Source: Bacillus sp. B-jedd
Lineage (GTDB): Bacteria > Bacillota > Bacilli > Bacillales > Cytobacillaceae
NCBI RefSeq assembly: GCF_000821085.1
Contig: NZ_CCXR01000001.1
Coordinates: forward strand, 765,001-829,000
Direction: 5' to 3'
Length of the DNA: 64,000 nt
The number at the start of each line of letters is the position of its first letter. The stretch's first letter is position 1. Below the pieces are notes generated by a model that ran no database searches, had not been told where the DNA came from, and worked only from the letters and a program-made list of their open reading frames with translations. The translations under genes and the position numbers were made by a program. Positions 9,078 to 17,177 of the stretch are shown one piece after another.

Positions 9078-10379
9078 ATGAGAAAAATAATTTTAGTGGG
9101 CATTAGTTTGATGCTGCTGGTTTTTGCAGCTGTAGGATGCAGTCAAAAATCAAGTTCTGGATCCGGAACGAAAAAAGGTGAAAAGGTTGAATTAACGTGG
9201 TACTTCCCGATTGCGGTTGGCGGGCCATTAACGAAAATCATTGAAAAACTGGCTGAAGACTTCACAAAGGAAAACCCGGATATTGTAATCAAACCGGTTT
9301 ATACGGGAACTTATGATGAAACAATGACAAAGGTTCAAACAGCCATCCAGGGAAAAACTTCCCCGGACCTGGCAGTGCTGCTTTCTACAGAACTTTATAC
9401 TCTGCTAGATATGAAGGCGATTACACCGTTAGATGAGTTCTTTACTGGAAGCGCTTCAAATAAAGCTGATAGCTTCTATCCTGCTTTTATGGAGAACTCA
9501 CAAACTGGCGGAAAGACTTATTCACTTCCCTTCCAAAGAAGTACGATTGTTCTCTATTACAACAAGGATGCTTTTGAAAAAGCAGGCTTGGATAAGAAAC
9601 AACCACCAAAGAATTGGGATGAGCTTGTTGAATATGGCAAAAAGTTAGTGGATTCCGGCATGAAAGCTGGCGTTGAAATTCCATCAACTAACTTCCAATA
9701 CTGGATGTTCCAGGCACTTGCATTGCAAAACGGCAAAAACCTTATGAGTGATGACGGTAAGGAAGTTTACTTTGACACTCCTGAAAATGAAGAAGCACTC
9801 CAATTTATGATGGACTTGGCCCAGAAACATAAAATCAGCCCTAATGGGGTCATTGATTGGGCAACAGCACCTTCGGATTTCCTGGAAGGCAATACGGCAA
9901 TGCTTTACCATACAACCGGGAACTTGACGAATATTAAAAACAACGCGAAATTTGACTTTGGCGTCGCCTTCCTGCCAGCTGGCAAAAACTACGGAAGCCC
10001 AACAGGCGGCGGAAACTTCTATATCTTCAATGATATTCCAAAGGAAAAGAAAGAAGCAGCATGGAAGTTTATTGATTGGGCAACTCAGCCGGAGCGCGCA
10101 GCTCAGTGGAGTATCGACACAGGCTACGTTGCAACAAGTAAAGCTGCCTATGAGACGGATGAAATGAAGAAATATGTTGAATCTTTCCCGCAGGCAGTCG
10201 TGGCGAGAGATCAGCTGGAGCATGCTTCTGCTGAATTATCAACTCATAGCAATGGGAAAATCTATAAGATTATTAACGATAACATTCAAGCAGCGATTAC
10301 AGGCAAAGCCAGCGCGAAAGAGGCCTTAAAGAAAGCTCAGGAAGATGCTGAGAAAGTTCTGAAGCCATATAACAAATAA
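9078..10379 (+). CDS. ABC transporter substrate-binding lipoprotein, UgpB-like
   Basis: This 433-residue extracellular solute-binding protein (family 1, MalE/UgpB type) is anchored as a lipoprotein: a short hydrophobic leader ends in the lipobox AAVGC. Motifs of the class are visible, such as ALLST-type pocket segments and PFQRSTIVLYYNKDAFEKAG. The start at 9078 is chosen for its AAAAGGGGGATAAAA ribosome site; the 9042 start has none. It precedes two permease genes and is under a GlpP-type leader, so glycerol-3-phosphate or glycerophosphodiesters are the likeliest ligands. Substrate identity is inferred from context. Confidence 0.88.
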   Translation: MRKIILVGISLMLLVFAAVGCSQKSSSGSGTKKGEKVELTWYFPIAVGGPLTKIIEKLAEDFTKENPDIVIKPVYTGTYDETMTKVQTAIQGKTSPDLAVLLSTELYTLLDMKAITPLDEFFTGSASNKADSFYPAFMENSQTGGKTYSLPFQRSTIVLYYNKDAFEKAGLDKKQPPKNWDELVEYGKKLVDSGMKAGVEIPSTNFQYWMFQALALQNGKNLMSDDGKEVYFDTPENEEALQFMMDLAQKHKISPNGVIDWATAPSDFLEGNTAMLYHTTGNLTNIKNNAKFDFGVAFLPAGKNYGSPTGGGNFYIFNDIPKEKKEAAWKFIDWATQPERAAQWSIDTGYVATSKAAYETDEMKKYVESFPQAVVARDQLEHASAELSTHSNGKIYKIINDNIQAAITGKASAKEALKKAQEDAEKVLKPYNK

Positions 10380-10397
10380 GAACTGAGGAGATAGGAA

Positions 10398-11282
10398 ATG
10401 AGAAGAAGCGCCAGCATTAAACATAAACTAACACCGTGGATTCTTCTCCTTCCATCTCTCATATTCCTCGTGCTGTTTACCTTTTACCCAATTGTTAAAA
10501 CAGTGTACCTAAGTTTTTATAATAGTGAAATGGGAGTTTCGGCTCCCTTTTTTGTGGGATTTGATAACTTTTCACGCATGATGGAAGATGAGATTTTTTG
10601 GAAGGTTTTAAAGAATAATATATTATTCGCAATTGGTACAGTGCCGGTTGGGGTTGGGTTAGGCCTATTGATGGCCATCCTGATTAACCGTTCAATATTT
10701 ATGAATGGGATTGTAAAAACTTTTTTCTTCTATCCTGTTGTTATTCCAATCATTGCCGCAGCAAACATTTGGTTGTTTATCTATACGCCTGAGTACGGGA
10801 TGTTAAGTAAGGTTTTGTCTGTCTTCGGCATCGAGAATGTTAACATTTTGGGCCATTCCAATACCGTTCTGATTGGCATGATGATTATGCTTATCTGGAA
10901 GGAAGCAGGTTTCTTCATGATTTTCTATCTGGCAGGCCTGCAAAATGTCCCACAGGAGCTTTATGAGGCTTCAACGATAGACGGCGCATCAGGTTGGTAT
11001 AGGTTTAGAAAAATAACGTTCCCATTAATCATGCCAACAACACTGTTTGTTATGATCATCGCCATTACGAATGCATTTAAACTAGTCGACCATTTAGTTG
11101 TGATGACACAGGGCGGACCTGATAATGCAAGTAATTTATTACTCTACTATATTTACGAAAATGCCTTTAAATTCATGGATTATGGAATGGCGGCAACATT
11201 GACACTGGTCATGCTCATACTATTGGTTATCATTTCTTCAATCCAGTTTTTCTCGGTTGATAAAAAGATTCATTATAATTAA
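10398..11282 (+). CDS. ABC sugar/glycerol-phosphate permease, UgpA/MalF-like
   Basis: This is a 294-residue inner membrane permease with six predicted helices. The EAA loop that contacts the ATPase reads ELYEASTIDGASGWYRFRKI. It starts at an ATG with GAGGAGATAGGAA before it, 18 bases after the binding-protein gene, and its partner permease follows after 12 bases. As UgpA homologue it would form half of the membrane channel of a glycerol-phosphate importer. The family is certain; the substrate comes from the GlpP-leader context. Confidence 0.9.
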   Translation: MRRSASIKHKLTPWILLLPSLIFLVLFTFYPIVKTVYLSFYNSEMGVSAPFFVGFDNFSRMMEDEIFWKVLKNNILFAIGTVPVGVGLGLLMAILINRSIFMNGIVKTFFFYPVVIPIIAAANIWLFIYTPEYGMLSKVLSVFGIENVNILGHSNTVLIGMMIMLIWKEAGFFMIFYLAGLQNVPQELYEASTIDGASGWYRFRKITFPLIMPTTLFVMIIAITNAFKLVDHLVVMTQGGPDNASNLLLYYIYENAFKFMDYGMAATLTLVMLILLVIISSIQFFSVDKKIHYN

Positions 11283-11294
11283 GGAGGCCCAAAA

Positions 11295-12092
11295 ATGCAG
11301 AGGCTTGTCACAATTGGAACTTACTTTCTTGCAATTTTATGGGCTATTCCTCTTTTTTGGTTAGTCCTGACAGCATTTAAGCCCGGAAGTGAGGCTACAA
11401 ATTTACTTTCAATGGCTTTTACGTTGGATAACTTTAAAGGAGCATGGGATTCGGCTCCTTTTGCCCAATATTATTTAAATACAACGATTATCGTTGTCGG
11501 AGTTTTAGCGGTACAGTTATTTACGGCTACCCTGGCAGCCTATGCATTTGCCAGGTTGGAATTCAGGGGAAAAAATATCGTTTTCATGCTGGTACTTGTA
11601 CAGATCATGATTCCGGTAGATGTATTGATATTCCCTAACTACAGCATTATTGCCAGTATGGGTTTTGTTGATACGAAACTTGGCATCATGCTTCCTTATT
11701 TTGCTTCAGCCTTCGGTATTTTTCTGCTGCGGCAAACGTTTAAAGGAATTCCTTATGAACTGGAAGAGGCATCGAGGATGGATGGCTGCAACCTTCTCCA
11801 AATCATTTGGCATGTGTATGTTCCTTTAGCAAAACCAACCTTTGTTGCATTTGGTTTGATTTCCGTAAGCCACCAATGGAGTAACTTCCTATGGCCGCTG
11901 ATCGTCACCAATTCAGTAGAAAACCGCCCGCTGACGGTCGGACTTTCCATCTTTGCAAAATCATTTGAAACTGGGGCGCAATGGGGCGTGGTAACAGCAG
12001 CAACACTTCTCGTTATTTTTCCAATGCTTTTGGCATTCTTTATTTTCCAAAAACAGTTCATTAGCAGTTTTATGCATTCGGGGATAAAGTAA
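11295..12092 (+). CDS. ABC sugar/glycerol-phosphate permease, UgpE/MalG-like
   Basis: This 265-residue permease is the second half of the channel. Its EAA loop is ELEEASRMDGCNLLQIIWHV, and multiple hydrophobic helices are evident. AAGGAGG lies 7 bases before the ATG. No ATP-binding subunit is present in the operon or elsewhere in the window. Gram-positive importers of this class often share a multipurpose ATPase (MsmX/UgpC type) encoded elsewhere, which is the likely explanation. Confidence 0.9.
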   Translation: MQRLVTIGTYFLAILWAIPLFWLVLTAFKPGSEATNLLSMAFTLDNFKGAWDSAPFAQYYLNTTIIVVGVLAVQLFTATLAAYAFARLEFRGKNIVFMLVLVQIMIPVDVLIFPNYSIIASMGFVDTKLGIMLPYFASAFGIFLLRQTFKGIPYELEEASRMDGCNLLQIIWHVYVPLAKPTFVAFGLISVSHQWSNFLWPLIVTNSVENRPLTVGLSIFAKSFETGAQWGVVTAATLLVIFPMLLAFFIFQKQFISSFMHSGIK

Positions 12093-12116
12093 AAGATATT
12101 TTAATGGGGGATAACC

Positions 12117-12902
12117 GTGAAAAGTGTTGTATCATCCTATAATTTAATCGACTTGCAAATAGAAGAAGCCATTGAAACAATTTTGCAAAATGGCTGGAAG
12201 GCAATTGAGGTCATGTGTGAAGGACATGGATACGAAATGCTTTCCTGGAGCAGTACGAAACGAAAAAATCTTCAAAGTTTACTAAATGAGTATGGGGCAA
12301 ACATTCATTTTCATGCCCCGATTACAAATTTTAATCCAGCAAGTGATGAAGCTTCCATTCGCATGAAAACGGATGAGGTTTGGGAACGGTGCATGGAACT
12401 CGTAGATTATTTCGACAGCGGCTATATCCTCTTTCATCCCGGTAGGTCAAAGGACCACGAACGGGGATTGGAAAGTATCCGGAATTACTTTCAGCAAAAA
12501 AGCAGCAGCCTGCCTGGCCAGGCATTGTTAATTTTGGAAAATGTACCGCCTTATGAAGGTGAGATCGGAACAAACAGTTCTGACTTATTAGCGATTATTG
12601 AAGTTTTACAGAAAAAAAATACCGGGCTATGCTTTGATACGGGCCATGCGTTTTTATCGAATCAAAACAGCTTTAATCAAGAATTGTCAGCACTTAAGCC
12701 ATTTATTAAGGTTTTTCATCTTAATGATAACCATGGACTTACTGATGAGCATTTAGCGCTTGGAGATGGAGAAATTCCATTTGATGGTGTCATTCAAATG
12801 CTAAAAGAGGGAACTACGGATTACTATGTGAATTTTGAAATGAAATCCTTGGATTTTGCAAATAAATCACACAATGATTTGAAAGGCCTAATTGGCAAGT
12901 GA
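12117..12902 (+). CDS. Sugar phosphate isomerase/epimerase-like TIM-barrel protein
   Basis: This 261-residue protein belongs to the xylose-isomerase-like/AP endonuclease 2 TIM-barrel superfamily. Typical metal-ligand motifs are seen at strand ends: ILENVPP, LCFDTGHAF, KVFHLNDNHG and a C-terminal NFEMKS. It starts at GTG 12117 after GGGGGATAACC, 24 bases downstream of the permease, so it shares the operon. The reaction is unknown. Its place after a Ugp-type importer suggests work on an imported glycerol-phosphate derivative or released sugar. Phosphodiesterase activity cannot be claimed from these motifs. Confidence 0.78.
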   Translation: MKSVVSSYNLIDLQIEEAIETILQNGWKAIEVMCEGHGYEMLSWSSTKRKNLQSLLNEYGANIHFHAPITNFNPASDEASIRMKTDEVWERCMELVDYFDSGYILFHPGRSKDHERGLESIRNYFQQKSSSLPGQALLILENVPPYEGEIGTNSSDLLAIIEVLQKKNTGLCFDTGHAFLSNQNSFNQELSALKPFIKVFHLNDNHGLTDEHLALGDGEIPFDGVIQMLKEGTTDYYVNFEMKSLDFANKSHNDLKGLIGK

Positions 12903-12950
12903 CTTTAAGATGGATGGTTTTAATGTGTACATAAAATTATAATCATGCTT

Positions 12951-13020
12951 GGGGTAGAGATGAGGAGAAATCCCGGCTATTTTAAACCTTTCGAGGTTTA
13001 TTATAGCTGGGATTTTTTTT
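12951..13020 (+). promoter_or_regulatory. GlpP-type antitermination leader upstream of the HAD phosphatase
   Basis: The box GGGGTAGAGATGAGGAGAAA (12951-12970) merges into a terminator with arms AAATCCCGGCTAT (12968-12980) and ATAGCTGGGATTT (13003-13015), then eight Ts. An inner AAACCT/AGGTTT hairpin is present. A TATAAT at 12938-12943 is the best -10, with a poor -35. It could act simply as the terminator of the transporter operon. Its box, however, matches the other three leaders, and the next gene downstream is the HAD phosphatase at 13503. Confidence 0.7.
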
Positions 13021-13035
13021 AACTGTTTTTCCTTT

Positions 13036-13454
13036 CTATATAGGTTGAAATAAATTGATATTCTGACAGGTACGGAGTGGTTGATTTCCGCTCCGGGCAT
13101 TTCGCTTTCCACGGGGCGTCAAAGCAGCTGCCTGCAATAACTTCCTGTGGGTTTGCGACGAGCTGAACAGAACTTCCTTGAATATTTTTTGGCGCAGGAG
13201 CAGTTAGGAGCCTCCTCGGCGCCTGCGCCTATGGGGTCTCCCCTTGCCGCACTATCCCGCAGGACAACCAGCTTCTTCGAATGGGCTTTGCACGAAGGAA
13301 ATGCGATAGCATTAAGGAAAGCTTCCAAGAATAATCCTCGCACGAAGTTATGCGTTAGCATAATTGAGGATTTTCGAGGAGTCTACATGCCTGAGCTCCA
13401 ATCAACCAGCTTATTCAACTAAAAAAGTGTGATTATTAAGTCCAACCTATATAG
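13036..13454. repeat. Palindromic intergenic repeat with terminal inverted repeats, enlarged copy 2
   Basis: The ends are CTATATAGGTTGAA (13036-13049) and TCCAACCTATATAG (13441-13454). The core is the inverse of copy 1 at 5276-5497, with shared blocks CGCTCCGGGCATTTCGC, GGAGCCTCCTCGG and GAGTCTACATGCCTGAGC. Two extra segments, of roughly 80 and 120 bases, enlarge it. It lies between the GlpP-type leader and the HAD phosphatase gene. The ORFs across it on both strands are not treated as genes. Confidence 0.8.
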
Positions 13455-13502
13455 ATTAATTTTTGATCGTCAAGCAGAATTATGTTTGTGGAGGATGTCA
13501 TG

Positions 13503-14282
13503 ATGGTGAAGGGATTTATCTTTGATTTAGATGGAACGGTCTATTTGGATGACCAAGTGATTGATGGAGCTGTGGAAGCTATTAATAGTTTGAGGGAAAA
13601 AGGGCATAAAGTCATCTTCCTGACAAATAAGTCCATTGCTACCCGCAATGATTATGTAGACAAGCTTAACAAACTGGGAATTCCAGTTTCATTAGATGAA
13701 GTCATTAACTCTAATTATATCACTGTAAAATACCTCAAGGAGCATATGAAAGAGGAGGATGCAGTGTTAGTCATCGGTGAAGAGCCGCTATTTGAAGAGC
13801 TCAAGGCAGATAATATTAAGCTGACCGATGACCCAAATCAGGCGGCCTATGTTGTATTGGGATGGGATCGCGAATTCAATTATGAAAAACTGAATGCAGC
13901 TTATCAGGCATGGTTGAATAAGGCTACAATCCTGGCGACGAATCCAGACCGTACTTGTCCGGTTTATGGAGGAGGGCAAATTCCTGATTGTGGAGCAATG
14001 ATTGGAGCTTTGGAAGGAGCAACAGGGTATCCGATTGATTACATTATAGGAAAACCATCACGCTTAACGGCAGAGTTTGTTGTCAAAGAAATTCTTGGAT
14101 TGAAACCGGAACAATGTTTTATGGTTGGAGATCGATTAGAGACAGATATACGAATGGGTGTTGAAAATGGGCTGAAAACTGTTCTTGTACTTACAGGAAT
14201 TACAACAGCTGATATGGTCGGCGATGCGGTTTACAAACCCACATATGTTTTGGACAGTATAAAGGAAATTGGTAACCTATAA
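13503..14282 (+). CDS. HAD-IIA family phosphatase (NagD/AraL/glycerol-phosphate phosphatase-like)
   Basis: The protein has about 259 residues. It has the HAD nucleophile motif FDLDGTVYLDD near the N-terminus, the motif II segment VIFLTNKS, the class IIA cap, and the C-terminal GDRLETDIRMG metal-binding motif. These enzymes dephosphorylate small phosphorylated metabolites. B. subtilis AraL and related proteins are members, and some homologues act on glycerol phosphates. ATG at 13503 has GGAGG eight bases upstream; ATG 13500 and 13482 are in frame alternatives. A GlpP-type leader lies about 480 bases upstream, separated by repeat copy 2. Confidence 0.9.
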   Translation: MVKGFIFDLDGTVYLDDQVIDGAVEAINSLREKGHKVIFLTNKSIATRNDYVDKLNKLGIPVSLDEVINSNYITVKYLKEHMKEEDAVLVIGEEPLFEELKADNIKLTDDPNQAAYVVLGWDREFNYEKLNAAYQAWLNKATILATNPDRTCPVYGGGQIPDCGAMIGALEGATGYPIDYIIGKPSRLTAEFVVKEILGLKPEQCFMVGDRLETDIRMGVENGLKTVLVLTGITTADMVGDAVYKPTYVLDSIKEIGNL

Positions 14283-14341
14283 CGATCAACTAAAGAAGTT
14301 ACAGCGAAGAAAGAATTTATGATCAGGAAAGGAAGGCGCAG

Positions 14342-15046
14342 ATGTTTCAAACGACACTTCAATCAATTGAAATGGAGATGCTGGTGCAGCTGCTGATTTC
14401 AGCAGTACTTGGATTGGCCATAGGCTTGGAACGCGAATTGAAACGCAAGCCGTTCGGATTAAAAACTAGCTTGGTTATTTCAATTGTAAGCTGTATGTTA
14501 ACGATTGTGTCAATTCAATCTGCCTATCTATTCCCAGGATCAAAGTTTATTAACATTCAGATGGATCCGCTTCGCTTAGCAGCCCAAATCGTCTCCGGAA
14601 TTGGATTTTTGGGTGCCGGGGTAATTTTGAGAAGAGAAGATGACACGATTACTGGCATTACAACAGCAGCTATGGTGTGGGGAGCAGCGGGAATCGGGAT
14701 TGCTTGTGGTGCTGGTTTCTATATTGAGGCCATCATGGGCGTGGTGCTCATCATCTTAAGTGTCGAGCTTATTCCAAATTTCATCAGCATGCTTGGCTTT
14801 TGGAAGCTGAGTTCAAAAGAACTGGCTTTAAAAGTAACATTAAAGGACCGTGCTTATATCGGTGAAGTGATTAGAAAAATAGAAGAAGATCACATCAAAA
14901 TTGAAAATATAAGGATTAAAGACTTACGAGATGGCTCATTTCTAATAGATTTAAAGGTGAGGGCGAGTCGGAGAATGTCAACGCCGGCAATTTATGATGA
15001 GATATCAAAAATTGACCATATTCAAAGTACAGAAATTGCAGGGTAA
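14342..15046 (+). CDS. MgtC/SapB family membrane protein
   Basis: This 234-residue protein starts with about four hydrophobic helices carrying the family signature GLAIGLERELKRKP. It also has SGIGFLGAGVILRREDDTITGITTAAMVW. A soluble ACT-like C-terminal domain follows (about residues 155-230). MgtC/SapB proteins are linked to magnesium homeostasis and growth under low magnesium. GGAAAGGAAGG precedes the ATG. It is 60 bases after the HAD gene and may be cotranscribed; a terminator follows. Confidence 0.92.
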   Translation: MFQTTLQSIEMEMLVQLLISAVLGLAIGLERELKRKPFGLKTSLVISIVSCMLTIVSIQSAYLFPGSKFINIQMDPLRLAAQIVSGIGFLGAGVILRREDDTITGITTAAMVWGAAGIGIACGAGFYIEAIMGVVLIILSVELIPNFISMLGFWKLSSKELALKVTLKDRAYIGEVIRKIEEDHIKIENIRIKDLRDGSFLIDLKVRASRRMSTPAIYDEISKIDHIQSTEIAG

Positions 15047-15047
15047 G

Positions 15048-15078
15048 AAAAGAGGCAGTCCAGTGGGCTGCCTCTTTT
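15048..15078. terminator. Bidirectional terminator between mgtC-like gene and glpP
   Basis: AAAAGAGGCAG pairs with CTGCCTCTTTT around a 10-base loop. A-runs and T-runs on both sides let it serve the convergent genes. Confidence 0.8.
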
Positions 15079-15105
15079 GCAGATGTATATTATGCGTTAA
15101 TCACT

Positions 15106-15672
15106 TTAAAGATCAAAATTCCACAAAGCTGGATTTCCAGATGAAATTGCCAAAGCTCCGGCTTCGAGACCTTCTAAAATTTCACTTTTTGAACTTATTA
15201 ACCCCCCGGCAATAATCGGTATATTAACTGACCTTGTTAATCTATCAATAATTGAAGGCATTAGGCCAGGCAATACTTCGATGGCATCGGGCTTACAGGA
15301 AAGGCTCATTTCAATCCCCTTTGAAATGGCGGCCCCATCAATGAGGAAAATTCGTTGAATGGTCATTAGTTTGACTTCTTTTGCGTACTTAATGAGCGAG
15401 CTCTTAGTTGTAATAATCCCTGTAGGCTTCCAGGTGTAAGCTATGTATTGAATCGCACTCTTAGTATTCGACAAACCCTCTATAAAATCTATATGAATAA
15501 AAATTTGTTTGTTTGCTTTCCGCAAACGCTCCACATAATCCTTCATATTTATTAAGTTCCCGGTTAGGAGAAACACAATATTGGCTTTACTATTGATCGC
15601 TTTCTCAATATCTGCCTCTTCTTTAACGGATGCAATAACTTGTGACTGGACTAAATCTACGATGTGAACCAT
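15106..15672 (-). CDS. glpP: Glycerol-3-phosphate responsive antiterminator GlpP
   Basis: This 188-residue protein matches B. subtilis GlpP along its length as I recall it. Shared segments are IFIHIDFIEGL, PTGIITTKSSLIKYAK, IQRIFLIDGAA, KPDAIEVLPGLMPSII and IPIIAGGLI. GlpP binds glycerol-3-phosphate and then leader RNA, letting RNA polymerase pass a terminator. The GTG at 15681 is too near the AGGAG, so the ATG at 15672 with TAGGAG eight bases upstream is chosen. Here glpP is not beside glpFK but close to four leader sites of the type it is expected to control. It is transcribed toward them. Confidence 0.93.
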   Translation of the reverse strand: MVHIVDLVQSQVIASVKEEADIEKAINSKANIVFLLTGNLINMKDYVERLRKANKQIFIHIDFIEGLSNTKSAIQYIAYTWKPTGIITTKSSLIKYAKEVKLMTIQRIFLIDGAAISKGIEMSLSCKPDAIEVLPGLMPSIIDRLTRSVNIPIIAGGLISSKSEILEGLEAGALAISSGNPALWNFDL

Positions 15673-15976
15673 TACTACCACTCCTACTGCTGCTCAATTT
15701 TTAGTCTATCCAAAGCACTAAATTCAACATTTCTTGCTTAAGGTGTTATTACTATTTTACTAATAGATTCAAATATTTGCAGTACACTAATTAAAAATAT
15801 TCAAAAAAAGGAATATCTGGCAAGGGGAATTCTCCAAATTCAATGAAAATGTAAGGTTATAGGTAAAAAACACTCCAGTAATATATCGGGGAATTTTGTG
15901 CTAGTAGTAAATATTTGAATAAAGATGGTTTGGCATATATTGTTAATAGTAAAGACGATGTGATGGAGGGAATCAC

Positions 15977-16516
15977 GTGCAGCGAGCGAGAAAAAACAGG
16001 AAAACTAAAAGCATATTCGTCTTCCTCATCTTATTATTGGCGGCTGGAGTTATTGCCGTTTACTCCTGGCATCATTTCCTGCCAAAAGGTGCCCTGGATA
16101 ATCCCATCGGTGAACAATTGAGAAATAAAGTTGATAGTAAAAGAGACATCTATGTAAACAGCCGGGGGCAGGTCAACGATAAGAAACTTTTTTCCGATGA
16201 TATGAAGGAATATGCCGTCCAAGATGCCATCCATTTTATGAGCCATCAAAAGGTGAAGGCGAATGAAAAATGGGGGAGCCTCCAACTGACTGAGGAAAGG
16301 GTAGACCGGCTGATTGATATCATTGAAAAAAATAAAGGCGAGTACAAACACGACCAATTGTATCTTGATATTTTATACCGCTGGAAAGAAGGAGACTTTT
16401 CTAAAGCGGATGAGGATCATAATGCTATTTGGGATTTAAAAGGTGGGACGATCGGAAAGGCCACGGGTGTTTTAAGCCCTCAAGAAGAGGAACGGTATAT
16501 CGAGAAAAACTTCTAG
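15977..16516 (+). CDS. Membrane-anchored protein of unknown function (DUF6241-like)
   Basis: This 179-residue protein has a basic N-terminus, one transmembrane helix (about residues 13-31, FVFLILLLAAGVIAVYSW) and a charged outer domain. The outer domain contains a helix-rich segment (DAIHFMSHQKVKANEKWG) and a WDLKGGTIGKATG stretch. It resembles a family of Bacillaceae anchored proteins annotated DUF6241; this is from memory and not certain. It starts at GTG with GATGGAGGGAATCAC. The 295 bases upstream are AT-rich with no other feature recognised. Confidence 0.7.
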   Translation: MQRARKNRKTKSIFVFLILLLAAGVIAVYSWHHFLPKGALDNPIGEQLRNKVDSKRDIYVNSRGQVNDKKLFSDDMKEYAVQDAIHFMSHQKVKANEKWGSLQLTEERVDRLIDIIEKNKGEYKHDQLYLDILYRWKEGDFSKADEDHNAIWDLKGGTIGKATGVLSPQEEERYIEKNF

Positions 16517-16540
16517 TTTCAATTTTAGCGGTAATATAAT

Positions 16541-16587
16541 AAAAGCCGACTGGCCCCCGATTATCGGCGTGGCGAATCGGCTTTTTT
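16541..16587. terminator. Bidirectional terminator
   Basis: AAAAGCCGA and TCGGCTTTTTT flank a GC-rich inner hairpin. It lies between two convergent genes and can serve both. Confidence 0.8.
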
Positions 16588-16597
16588 AGATTTAGGC

Positions 16598-16996
16598 TTA
16601 AAACATTCCATTTTTATTTGGCGAATCCTGGGGTACAGGCTGGCCAACGTCCCATAATTCTACAATCCTGCCATCCTTGAAACGAAATATGTGGATCACT
16701 GCCGCCCCGGCATCTTCTGGGTTTTGCTTAATATGGGAATGGACGGCAACGTGTTCATTTTCCTGAATGGCAAGCTTTACTTCCAGTACCTTTTCAGGAC
16801 TTTGAACTGCGTTTTCTTCCATGGCAGCCATGATCGATTCCGCATCCCCTCGGAAATAGGGGTTATGGTGGTGAAAATCAGTGGCTATGTATTGCTTGAA
16901 GGCCTCACGTACTTGGCCTTTTGCTACAGACTGGAGAAAAGACACGGCTATTTCCTTATATGCGGTGCTATTAGGGATATTCTGTTCCATGTTCAT
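16598..16996 (-). CDS. SnoaL/NTF2-like fold protein
   Basis: This small protein of 132 residues has the pattern of the SnoaL-like NTF2 fold: helical start (EIAVSFLQSVAKGQVREAF), DFHHHNPYFRGD, and IHIFRFKDGRIVELWDVGQP near the C-terminus. Members include small enzymes and ligand-binding proteins. The ATG at 16996 has GAAAGGAATTTAGTG upstream; a longer in-frame start at 17068 lacks a site. It stands alone, converging on the terminator at 16541. The precise role is unknown. Confidence 0.82.
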   Translation of the reverse strand: MNMEQNIPNSTAYKEIAVSFLQSVAKGQVREAFKQYIATDFHHHNPYFRGDAESIMAAMEENAVQSPEKVLEVKLAIQENEHVAVHSHIKQNPEDAGAAVIHIFRFKDGRIVELWDVGQPVPQDSPNKNGMF

Positions 16997-17177
16997 CACT
17001 AAATTCCTTTCTTTGCGGGTGTTTTTAGCTGCAAAATCAATAGAAGTGTACGGCATTAGCCTTTCCAAGTCAATTCATGCTCCCGCTTTTGTACAAGCTC
17101 TTCATCCGTTAGGGAAACTCATATATAATTATTTGAGACGCGTAAAAGCTGAAAACTGAAACTAAAGGAGTCCCGCT

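Noticed and set aside
9684..10223. Leftward ORF of 179 codons
   Set aside because: It is antisense to the UgpB-like gene, with low-complexity Cys/Phe composition and no ribosome site.
12968..13015. Riboswitch interpretation of the leader hairpins
   Set aside because: The leaders are short, with one box and one terminator, and no conserved aptamer core was recognised. A GlpP protein target explains them better.
13119..13422. ORFs on both strands across the 13036-13454 repeat
   Set aside because: Both read through hairpin arms of a non-coding repeat. The other copies do not keep the frames.
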